Below the pieces are notes generated by a model, which saw only the letters and a list, made by a program, of their open reading frames with translations, did not search any database and had not been told where the DNA came from. A DNA stretch of 11,239 bases from an uncultured Lachnospiraceae bacterium. GTDB lineage: Bacteria > Bacillota > Clostridia > Lachnospirales > Lachnospiraceae. A program made the position numbers and the translations under genes. Position 1 is the first letter of the stretch; every line of letters starts with the position of its first letter. This document shows, one piece after another, positions 1 to 6,075 of the stretch. The stretch covers positions 1 to 11,239 of the forward strand of contig CADCQV010000297.1 of assembly GCA_902803625.1 (NCBI GenBank). Reading direction: 5' to 3'.

Positions 1-188
1 AGATAAATCTTTTTTCCGAATAAATGGGCATAGTCAAGAGCTTCCGTAAACTCATCGACAGTAAAGTTCCCCGCATAGCTTCTGGCCCCGAAGCGCTTCA
101 AGCCCATATAGACCGCATCCGCTCCCGCGATCACAGCTGATCGGAAGCATTCCGGATCTCCTGCGGGGGATAGGAGTTCCGCTCTCAA
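1..188 (-). CDS. U32 family peptidase, N-terminal part (cut by window edge)
   Basis: The reading frame runs off the left edge, so only about 62 residues are visible. The start of the protein reads MRAELLSPAGDPECFRSAV, followed by AGADAVYMGLKRFGARSYAGNF. The ELLSPAG motif and the GADAVYxG motif are the hallmark N-terminus of the U32 collagenase-like family, whose members include YegQ/RlhA/UbiU types acting in protein or RNA modification. Which subtype this is cannot be told from the N-terminus. I place the start at TTG (188-186). No ATG lies in frame before the conserved motif, and a purine-rich AAAGAGGAAG stretch sits just upstream, inside the last codons of zapA. The TTG overlaps the zapA stop as TTGA, so the two genes are very probably cotranscribed and translationally coupled. 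The zapA then U32 order is common in clostridia. Family assignment is firm; the exact start is likely but not proven. Confidence 0.88.
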   Translation of the reverse strand, partial: MRAELLSPAGDPECFRSAVIAGADAVYMGLKRFGARSYAGNFTVDEFTEALDYAHLFGKKIY

Positions 189-718
189 TGCTTCCTCTTT
201 CCGTTTCTTCTGCGTGAGGAGGCAGCACTCTGACCCTCGCTCTTCTGAGCTTCCCTGACAACATCCGGAAAGCCGTCGCTTACCTCTTCAACATCATCAT
301 AATACTCTTCAACCTCTCCGGTAAATCCCAGCTCGGTCTCAAGCTTTACTATCTTTTTCTGGTTCTCATTATTTTCGATACGGAGCTTCTGCAAAGCTTC
401 CTCCAGGCTCTTCATCTTTATCTGGTTAGTGATAAGGTCATGCTTTACGTCATAAAGCTCCTTATCCTTTGCCTCCGATGCTTCCTTCAGGCTGTCGTAC
501 TTCTCCCTGATCTTAAAGTAATCATCAGCAATATTAAGCTGCAGCAGGGTGTTCTGCACGTCAATACTCTGCCTGGAAAAGCTCTCGATCTTGTTGTACT
601 CTGAAATCTTGCTGTTTATATATGCCGCAACCCTCTGCAGGTATTCCTCGCTCTCATAGCCGGAAAGAGTGAAGACCTTTCCGTTTATTACCACCTCTGT
701 ATCATGCTTTACTGCCAT
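185..718 (-). CDS. zapA: Cell division protein ZapA, elongated clostridial form
   Basis: ZapA binds FtsZ and bundles or stabilises the Z-ring at midcell. The N-terminal segment, about residues 6-72, has the ZapA pattern: a beta strand pair (TEVVINGKVFTLSGYESEEY), then a helix with AAYINSKISEYNK and a helix with NTLLQLNIADDYFKIREKY. Residues about 73-130 are a charged, heptad-like coiled coil. Residues 134-150 are very acidic, and the last residues are basic (RRRNGKRKH). At 177 residues it is longer than the roughly 100-residue proteobacterial proteins but matches the longer Firmicute type. The start is ATG at 718, preceded by TTGGAG about nine bases away. It is first in a unit with the U32 peptidase, which begins inside its stop codon. 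A promoter is predicted at 757-785. Confidence 0.88.
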   Translation of the reverse strand: MAVKHDTEVVINGKVFTLSGYESEEYLQRVAAYINSKISEYNKIESFSRQSIDVQNTLLQLNIADDYFKIREKYDSLKEASEAKDKELYDVKHDLITNQIKMKSLEEALQKLRIENNENQKKIVKLETELGFTGEVEEYYDDVEEVSDGFPDVVREAQKSEGQSAASSRRRNGKRKH

Positions 719-756
719 TTACGTCACTCCAAAATTTGAGATACAATCGTCACATC

Positions 757-785
757 AGTATAGCAGATTGAGGATGTTTTTTAAA
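757..785 (-). promoter_or_regulatory. Predicted sigma-70-type promoter of zapA
   Basis: On the minus strand the -35 box is TTTAAA (785-780, four of six consensus bases) and the -10 box is TATACT (762-757, five of six), separated by 17 bases. Transcription would begin near 750, giving a leader of about 30 bases before the zapA start at 718. The call rests on motif match and spacing only. Confidence 0.5.
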
Positions 786-804
786 GCCGCTAAAGCTTTT
801 CCGC

Positions 805-838
805 TTTTTGTCCGATATATAAAGCAGTCAGACAAAAA
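805..838. repeat. Perfect 8-bp inverted repeat upstream of the zapA promoter
   Basis: TTTTTGTC at 805-812 and GACAAAAA at 831-838 are exact reverse complements separated by 18 AT-rich bases. It lies just upstream of the predicted zapA -35 box. It could be an operator-like site or chance in AT-rich DNA. I see no gene between 719 and 1155; the rest of 719-945 holds nothing else recognisable. Confidence 0.3.
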
Positions 839-949
839 CATTAGTTTTCCTTCCTTTTAACTATTTGCAGGGACAGCATCAATCTTTTCACAAGGACGAA
901 ATTCTGAAAGAAAGGTTGCTGCTGTTTTTGTATGCACGGAAATGCCGGC

Positions 950-1006
950 GTCAGTCCGGACGCCTGCTGTCAGTCCTGACGCCTACTGTCAGTCCTGACG
1001 CACACT
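950..1006. repeat. 19-bp tandem repeat, three copies
   Basis: Three units occur at 950-968, 969-987 and 988-1006. Their core is GTCAGTCCTGACGC, differing at a few positions (first copy GTCAGTCCGGACGC). Each core is itself a small inverted repeat (GTCAG/CTGAC). The array leads straight into the TGTCATTCTGAG hairpin and looks like a degenerate expansion of the same motif. Confidence 0.75.
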
Positions 1007-1068
1007 GTCATTCTGAGCGAAGCGAAGAATCTTAAAGATCCTTCGTCGCTTCGCTCCTCAGGATGACA
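1006..1068. repeat. Long imperfect hairpin of the TGTCATyCTGAG family
   Basis: The left arm (1006-1033) begins TGTCATTCTGAGCGAAGCGA. The right arm (1034-1068) is its near reverse complement, ending CTCCTCAGGATGACA, with small bulges. Motifs of the form TGTCATCCTGAGCGAAGCGAAGGATC recur in intergenic DNA of many bacteria (general knowledge). Here two copies are arranged head to head. A transcript from either strand would fold strongly, but no T-run follows, so I do not call it a terminator. Confidence 0.75.
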
Positions 1069-1120
1069 TTAGGCTTAATCACTCAAGATGACATTGGGTT
1101 TAATCACTCTGGATGACAGG
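1061..1120. repeat. 25-bp tandem repeat, about 2.4 copies
   Basis: Units at 1061-1085 and 1086-1110 share GATGACATT, then a purine-rich middle, then TTTAATCACTC or CTTAATCACTC. A third partial unit, GGATGACAGG, is at 1111-1120. Each begins with GGATGACA or AGATGACA, the reverse complement of the TGTCATCC motif. The array ends 36 bases before the next start codon. Confidence 0.7.
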
Positions 1121-1155
1121 CATCCGATCTTTACTTTAAATAAGGAGGAAAATGA

Positions 1156-2268
1156 ATGAAGATTGCAGCAGCAAACGTTGAAATGAGTTCCGCCCACTTC
1201 TTAAGGAGCGAAACAAGGGAGTCGTACCGGAAGGGCACGATAACAGGCGGTCTCTTTAATGAAGAGGTCCTTAAAAATATGGACCGGAAGGGTATCAGTG
1301 ATGATAATAATGAGGACCGGGACAGCTTCGAGCTTTCAAAGGAGGAGGATTTTGACAATACCTACTCCTTTAGCCCCTCAACAATGCGTAAGCTTGGAAC
1401 TCAGAATGAAAGCAGGGCTCTTGCGGAAAATGAGATAAAATCCCTCCACCAGATCCTTGTCCAGGAGATAATCTCATTTTTGGAAAAGCTTTTCGAGCGT
1501 AAGTACGGCTCTGCTTCCTCTCCGCTCTCCGAGGCGCTTAATACCATGAAGACCGGCTTTTCCGGCGGGAGCCTTTATTTCGTAAGCTATGAGAGGCAGG
1601 AATACTTCCATCACGAGGAGGAGGCTACAAGCTTCAGCGGTAAGGGACAGGCTCTTACAGAGGACGGCAGGACCATTGATTTTAATCTCTCCTTCGGCGT
1701 TTCAAGGAGCTTTTCCGAAGAGATAGGGATCACCACCGGAAAGATGATCACGCTTACGGATCCCCTGGTTGTAAACTTCGGGGACAGCAGCTTATCGGAG
1801 ATATCGGACCAGACCTTTTTCTTTGACATTGATTCGGACGGTAAGGAGGATGAGGTCCACTCCCTTGGAAAGGGTTCCGGCTTCCTCGCTCTCGATAAGG
1901 ACGGAAACGGTAAAATAGACAACGGAAATGAGCTCTTCGGAACAAAGAGCGGGGACGGCTTCTCTGATCTTGAAGAATACGATAAGGATCATAACGGCTG
2001 GATAGACGAAAATGATGGGATTTTTGACAAATTGAGGATCTGGTGCCGTGATGAAAACGGAAATGATGCCCTTATGACCTTAAAAGAGGCCGACGTTGGC
2101 GCGATCTTCCTTGACAGGGCCGATACGGAGCTAACGAGGCGCAGCACAGGCATAGAATCCGGCTTCGGCGTAAAGGGAGTCATAAGAAAAACCGGACTCT
2201 TCCTTAAAGAGTCCGGCGGTGCGGGAACTATTCAGCATGTGGATCTTGCCCGGGCAGCTGACGCATAA
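1156..2268 (+). CDS. Uncharacterised protein with RTX/VCBS-like acidic calcium-binding loops
   Basis: I recognise no specific function. The 370-residue protein has a polar N-terminal part (1-140) without a signal peptide or membrane segment, and a middle part (about 140-215) with predicted beta strands. The C-terminal part (about 220-322) resembles the non-repeat region found in many RTX/VCBS-type proteins: FFFDIDSDGKEDEV (221-234), FLALDKDGNGKIDNGNELFG (243-262), LEEYDKDHNGWIDENDG (272-288), then KLRIWCRDENGND. The Asp/Asn/Gly spacing in these loops (DxDxNGxID) is that of EF-hand or dockerin-like calcium sites. No GGxGxDxLx nonapeptide repeats are present. The start is ATG at 1156, seven bases after an ideal AAGGAGG (1142-1148); an out-of-frame ATG at 1152 is ignored. 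It is the only plus-strand gene here and converges on cbiK with 15 bases between stop codons. Confidence 0.8.
   Translation: MKIAAANVEMSSAHFLRSETRESYRKGTITGGLFNEEVLKNMDRKGISDDNNEDRDSFELSKEEDFDNTYSFSPSTMRKLGTQNESRALAENEIKSLHQILVQEIISFLEKLFERKYGSASSPLSEALNTMKTGFSGGSLYFVSYERQEYFHHEEEATSFSGKGQALTEDGRTIDFNLSFGVSRSFSEEIGITTGKMITLTDPLVVNFGDSSLSEISDQTFFFDIDSDGKEDEVHSLGKGSGFLALDKDGNGKIDNGNELFGTKSGDGFSDLEEYDKDHNGWIDENDGIFDKLRIWCRDENGNDALMTLKEADVGAIFLDRADTELTRRSTGIESGFGVKGVIRKTGLFLKESGGAGTIQHVDLARAADA
2184..2216 (-). terminator. Intrinsic terminator of cbiK, embedded in the opposing gene
   Basis: On the minus strand, a perfect 10-bp stem (CCGGACTCTT pairing with AAGAGTCCGG, 2216-2192) with a five-base loop is followed at once by TTTTTCTT (2191-2184). 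It lies 68 bases past the cbiK stop codon, wholly inside the last third of a hundred codons of the convergent plus-strand gene. On the plus strand the same stem is followed by CGGTGCGG, so it should terminate only minus-strand transcripts. Confidence 0.85.
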
Positions 2269-2283
2269 AAACCACGTGATCTC

Positions 2284-4008
2284 TTACATCGATACCTTCA
2301 CCTTGTGATCGTACCATTTCCCCTTCTTCCCGAGGAGTGCAAGATCAAATTCCTTATCAAGGTATGGTACGGGAACGTCAAAGCCGTTGACATCTTCCGT
2401 TGTGCCGTCGGGATAGGTGACGGTATCGTTTGTGGGTTTAAGGGTTTCGCTGCTCTTTTCAGCGTCGGAAGCAAGCCCCGGACATAGCTCCACTATATTC
2501 TTTGAAGCAAGGGAAATATGGATCGTCATCTTACCGTCCTTAACGGTTAAGGTCCCCTTGTCATCATATGCTTCGTTTACGTGAAACATAGAACTGTCTG
2601 TTTTGAAGACGGCTTCATATGTCCCGTCGGAAAGGGCGGCTGCACTGCCGCCCTCCTTTGCTTCAGTCTTTATCCCCGCATCCCCGATCGCCTTTTTTGC
2701 GTGTGATACATATATCTTCTGTATATCCGCTATCTCGCCGAGACCTGCTATCTGGAAATCAAGACTGTCAAAATATCCAGTATCGGTGAACCGGGTCTTC
2801 CACGAATCATCATCGTCCCCGGCCATGTCATTATTTGCGTGGTCTCCTGCAACGACCATAAGCGGACGCATTATAACCTTTTTATAGCCCTTTTCTTCTA
2901 CGGTATCGGCAACCTCACTGCATTCCGTATCCTCAGGCTCTCCCTCCACGGTTCCGATAAATACGTTATCGTACTTTAGCTCCTTCATCTGGGAATTCAT
3001 CTGGTCGTAGGCCACACTTGCCTTGTGGCTGGTTCCATGGCCAATAAATACAAAGGCCGTGCCGTCCTTAGCCGCAGCGTCAAGGCTCTCATAGCCCGCA
3101 AGGGATACGGCCTCCGAAGTAACAGCCTCAGCAACGGCTTTTTTATCGGCATTAATCATTGACGCGTCATCCGAAGCCTCCCCGAGAAGAGGCTCGGATA
3201 TCATCACCTTCTCAAAGTCGCCGGAATGAGCTTCAATAGCTGCAGTCAGCTCATCGTACTCCGCACCGTGCATTAAGTGTGTAGGCTGTATTAAAAGGTT
3301 CTTTACTCCGTTCTCTTTCGCTCTTTTTAGAGCCTGTTCAACATTATCGATCTTTTCATTATCCCTTGCCAGGATATGGTTTATTATGATCTGTGCAGTA
3401 AATGCGCGTCTGACCGACCAGTCGGGAAAGGCCTCGGCTAAAGCCCTTTCAATGCCACCGATGGTGGCCCGGCGGCTGTCATTAAAGGATGTTCCGAAGC
3501 TTACCACCAGTATTTCATTTTCACCGATACCATCCTGATTCAGGGGATCGTCCTTTGATGCATCCCCGGTATCCCGTCCGAAATAGTCGGGATCTGCGTA
3601 CTCTCCTTCAACAAGCTCCTTCTCTTCATCCGAAAGAGCATCCCAGGCTTCCTTTGCCGCCCTGCACTGCTCTTCTGTCTCAGGGGTCCACTCCTGGACA
3701 TAGATAGCATCGATCAGATCCGCGACATTATCCGCCCTGTCCTCCATACTTTCAGTGTCCCCGCTCTCTAAGGCGTCCGTTTCCGCTTGAGCTGTTTCTG
3801 CCGCAGCAGCACTCTCAGACGGAGCTGCTTCTGCCGTTTTGCCGGTACCCTCAGCCGGAGCCGCTTCCTCCGTTTCGGCAGTACCAATAGTCGGAGCCGT
3901 TTCCGCAGCTGTAGCCTTAGGCGCACTGCCCGCAGCACTCCCGCAGCCGCATATCATTGCAGTACATATGGATACTGCCAGTACAATACTTAAAAACCTT
4001 GCTTTCAT
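2284..4008 (-). CDS. cbiK: Exported lipoprotein sirohydrochlorin cobaltochelatase CbiK with C-terminal NEAT-like domain
   Basis: CbiK inserts Co2+ into sirohydrochlorin in anaerobic B12 synthesis. Residues 1-22 are a lipoprotein signal ending ICGC, with Cys22 as the lipidation site. An Ala/Glu/Thr-rich linker (about 23-92) and a short helical module (about 93-135, WDALSDEEKELVEG, common in Firmicute surface proteins) follow. The chelatase spans about 164-450: ILVVSFGTSFNDSRR, RAFTAQIIINHIL, QPTHLMHGAEYDE, FIGHGTSH (His324) and VVAGDHANNDMAGDD (His390). The GHG and AGDH histidines correspond to the metal-binding pair of the Salmonella enzyme. Residues about 457-574 form a beta-rich domain (LSDGTYEAVFKTD, GTLTVKDGKMTIHISL, KGKWYDHKVKV) like NEAT/iron-transport-associated modules. 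At 574 residues it is twice a cytoplasmic CbiK. The start has GGGAGGA eight bases upstream. A B12 riboswitch precedes it. Surface location is inferred; Desulfovibrio has a periplasmic CbiK precedent. Confidence 0.92.
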   Translation of the reverse strand: MKARFLSIVLAVSICTAMICGCGSAAGSAPKATAAETAPTIGTAETEEAAPAEGTGKTAEAAPSESAAAAETAQAETDALESGDTESMEDRADNVADLIDAIYVQEWTPETEEQCRAAKEAWDALSDEEKELVEGEYADPDYFGRDTGDASKDDPLNQDGIGENEILVVSFGTSFNDSRRATIGGIERALAEAFPDWSVRRAFTAQIIINHILARDNEKIDNVEQALKRAKENGVKNLLIQPTHLMHGAEYDELTAAIEAHSGDFEKVMISEPLLGEASDDASMINADKKAVAEAVTSEAVSLAGYESLDAAAKDGTAFVFIGHGTSHKASVAYDQMNSQMKELKYDNVFIGTVEGEPEDTECSEVADTVEEKGYKKVIMRPLMVVAGDHANNDMAGDDDDSWKTRFTDTGYFDSLDFQIAGLGEIADIQKIYVSHAKKAIGDAGIKTEAKEGGSAAALSDGTYEAVFKTDSSMFHVNEAYDDKGTLTVKDGKMTIHISLASKNIVELCPGLASDAEKSSETLKPTNDTVTYPDGTTEDVNGFDVPVPYLDKEFDLALLGKKGKWYDHKVKVSM

Positions 4009-4045
4009 TTTACCAGTCCTCCCGTGGTTTAATGATTTATGTCAA

Positions 4046-4246
4046 AAAGGCAGGTCTCCTGACTCACAGCTTATTACGGACGGTTCTTCCCTTCCCGGAC
4101 CGAAATGATCCAGTGGCAAATATAAGAACGCCCTTACTGATCACAGTGACGGGTTCGTACAGGACTTTCACCTGTTTCCCTATTCTCCTTCCGGAAGCGT
4201 TCATTATCAAAATCTGTATAATATCCCGCTCCGTCCGGCACCTCTT
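4046..4246 (-). ncRNA. Cobalamin (AdoCbl-type) riboswitch controlling cbiK
   Basis: Read on the minus strand, the leader carries the conserved B12 elements in order: GAGGTGCCGG at the 5' side (about 4245-4236), AGGGAAACAGGTGAAAGTCC (near 4182-4163), CGAACCCGTCACTGTGA, GCCACTG (4117-4111), GGGAAGG (near 4096-4090) and the B12 box GTGAGTCAGGAGACCTGCC (4067-4049). The cbiK start is about 40 bases further on. No stem followed by a U-run lies between aptamer and start. The ribosome site CGGGAGGAC lies in the loop of a small ACCA/TGGT stem (4028-4012), so translational control is more likely than termination. B12 binding should lower cbiK expression. Confidence 0.93.
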
Positions 4247-4264
4247 TGAAAACTACAAAGATTT

Positions 4265-4292
4265 ATTTTAGCACAACTCAGTTTTTTATAAA
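4265..4292 (-). promoter_or_regulatory. Predicted promoter for the riboswitch-cbiK transcript
   Basis: On the minus strand, TTTATA (4292-4287) and TAAAAT (4270-4265) are separated by 16 bases, just 19 bases or so before the first riboswitch element. It overlaps the stop codon of the upstream ATPase gene. If real, cbiK has its own start separate from the transporter operon; readthrough from upstream remains possible. Confidence 0.4.
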
Positions 4293-5024
4293 AGCTATCC
4301 CCTTCTCATCTATATCATAGAGCTCCGTTACGAAGCGTTCCGTAAATACCTCCTTTGTTTTTCCGGAGCGGAAAACCTTCCCGTCCTTAAATGAGATTAT
4401 ACTGTCCGATATTTTTCCCGCAATAAAAACCTCGTGTATCGACATTATGACAGTGAGCTTCTTTTCGCGGCAGAGCTTCTTAATGATGTCGATAAGCTCG
4501 AGCTGGTATCTTATATCCAGATAGGACAGGGGTTCATCCATAATAAGTATCCCGGGTTCCTGTGAGAGAGCTCTCGCGAAGAGTATCCTCTGCTTTTCGC
4601 CGTCGCTCATATCATTAAATATCTTATCCGAAATCCCCCCGGTCCCGGTAAGTGAGAGCACCCGGTGAACGACCTGCCTGTCATTAGGGCTTAAAAAACC
4701 GAATCTTCCGGTATATGGATACCTGCCCGACTCTATGACTTCCCGGCCCGTCATATATTCCGGTTTTATCCTGTCGGTTAAAAGAAGTGAGATCTTCTTT
4801 GATATTTCCTCTCCTCCGTATCCGGAAAGCTCCTTACCGTCAAGAAAAATACTTCCTCCCAGCCTGTTTAACTGCCCTGAGACAGTTTTTAAGAAGGTGG
4901 ATTTCCCGGAGCCGTTCGGGCCGGTCACGGAAAGTATCTCCCCCTTTTCAAGAGAAATATCAATGCCCGACACCACTGCCCTGCCCTTATATCCGATTGA
5001 CAGATCACGGGTCTCAAAAATCAT
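4278..5024 (-). CDS. ABC transporter ATP-binding protein, FecE/BtuD/FhuC family
   Basis: This is the cytoplasmic ATPase of a type II (iron-siderophore/haem/cobalamin class) importer. In 248 residues it shows Walker A GPNGSGKST (35-43), the signature MSDGEKQR (139-146, a variant of LSGGQ), Walker B ILIMDEP (159-165), D-loop SYLD (167-170) and the switch His197 in MSIHEV. At the Q-loop position, where relatives have LPQ, it reads LLTD, so the usual Gln is Asp84. The ATG at 5024 overlaps the permease stop as ATGA, and GGGAGGAGAG lies upstream, so it is coupled to the permease gene. Its substrate cannot be read from the ATPase; the neighbouring cbiK and B12 riboswitch suggest a corrinoid, tetrapyrrole or metal chelate. 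Confidence 0.9.
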   Translation of the reverse strand: MIFETRDLSIGYKGRAVVSGIDISLEKGEILSVTGPNGSGKSTFLKTVSGQLNRLGGSIFLDGKELSGYGGEEISKKISLLLTDRIKPEYMTGREVIESGRYPYTGRFGFLSPNDRQVVHRVLSLTGTGGISDKIFNDMSDGEKQRILFARALSQEPGILIMDEPLSYLDIRYQLELIDIIKKLCREKKLTVIMSIHEVFIAGKISDSIISFKDGKVFRSGKTKEVFTERFVTELYDIDEKGIAFIKN

Positions 5025-6022
5025 GACGGATCTCTCCTCCCTGTCAGCATAAAAATAACGACCGGAGCGCCGATTATCCCGGTTACCGTACTGATACTGA
5101 GTTCTACCGGGGAAAAGACCGTCCTTGCGATAAGGTCACATATCATTACAAACACCGCTCCCGATAAAAATACGGCAGGGATGACAACTATGGTTCTCGA
5201 GGTATTAAGTGCCCTTTTTGTAAGGAAGGGTACCGCAACGCCCACAAAGGATATGGGACCCGCAAAGGCTGTTACAAGAGCCGAAAGAATGCTTGATAAC
5301 AGGATGATCACTATCCTGAAAAGACTGACGTTCACACCTAAGCTCCGTGCGTAATCCGTACCAAGTGCAAAAGCCCCAATAGGCTTTGATAAACAAAACG
5401 TAAATCCGAATCCCAAGATCACAAAAACAGCCGCTATAGCAACATCCCTCCAGGACGTACCGGAAAAGCTCCCGAGGGACCAGCCGTGCAGATTCACTAT
5501 ATTGGAATCCTCTGCAAAATTAAGGATAAAATCGGTAAGTGCCGATGCCACATAGCCGATCATTATTCCGGCGATAAGGAGCGTTGAATTATCCCTCACC
5601 TTTTTTGAAATAATGAGGATAAAGAGCGTACAGATAAGGGAGCCCGCAAAGGATGCGGCTATAAGCCCCAGCGAGGAAAGAGCCGTAAAATACTTAAGGG
5701 AAAAAATCAGGACCATAGCAACCGTAAGCTTCGCCCCCGAGGAAATACCGAGGACAAAGGGTCCTGCAATAGGATTATTGAAAAAGGTCTGAAGGAGATA
5801 CCCTGAAAGCGCCAGTGCGCCTCCGAGAAGTGCCGCCATAATGATCCTCGGCAGCCTGATCATCATCAGTATCGTGTATTCCTTGCTGTCCGTGCCGCCT
5901 CCGGAAATATATGAAAACACCTTATCGACCGGTATCCTTACATTCCCGGCGACAGTATTCACCAATGCGGCTAAAATAAAGAGCAGTATAAGCACTGCAA
6001 ATACAGCTGTAAATCTTTTCAT
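5021..6022 (-). CDS. ABC transporter permease, FecCD/BtuC family
   Basis: This is the membrane subunit of the importer. The 333-residue length and about ten hydrophobic segments fit FecCD/BtuC permeases. Family motifs are RLPRIIMAALLGGALALSG (56-74), QTFFNNPIAGPFVLGISSGA (78-97), the cytoplasmic coupling segment ALGTDYARSLGVNV (219-232), GPISFVGVAVPFLTKR (255-270), and the C-terminal ELSISTVTGIIGAPVVIFML (307-326). The ATG at 6022 has only a modest AAAAAGGG upstream; no better start precedes the first membrane helix. It lies 53 bases after the binding-protein gene and overlaps the ATPase gene by four bases. Two copies would form the channel, as known for BtuC2D2. Substrate not determined. Confidence 0.92.
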   Translation of the reverse strand: MKRFTAVFAVLILLFILAALVNTVAGNVRIPVDKVFSYISGGGTDSKEYTILMMIRLPRIIMAALLGGALALSGYLLQTFFNNPIAGPFVLGISSGAKLTVAMVLIFSLKYFTALSSLGLIAASFAGSLICTLFILIISKKVRDNSTLLIAGIMIGYVASALTDFILNFAEDSNIVNLHGWSLGSFSGTSWRDVAIAAVFVILGFGFTFCLSKPIGAFALGTDYARSLGVNVSLFRIVIILLSSILSALVTAFAGPISFVGVAVPFLTKRALNTSRTIVVIPAVFLSGAVFVMICDLIARTVFSPVELSISTVTGIIGAPVVIFMLTGRRDPS

Positions 6023-6075
6023 GACCCTTTTTCTGATCCTTTAAAATAACCCCACACGTGCCGCTCTTCATCGCT

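Noticed and set aside
52..264. 70-residue minus-strand open frame overlapping the U32 and zapA genes
   Set aside because: It is an alternative frame across two well-supported genes; its composition (Arg/Gly-rich, no domain) is that of a shadow.
950..1120. CRISPR array
   Set aside because: The repeats are adjacent or nearly so, with no unique spacers of 30 bases or more and no cas genes; the units are short palindromic tandem repeats.
2192..2216. Terminator for the plus-strand calcium-loop gene
   Set aside because: The stem lies before the stop codon of that gene and is followed by a GC-rich stretch on the plus strand; the T-run exists only on the minus strand.
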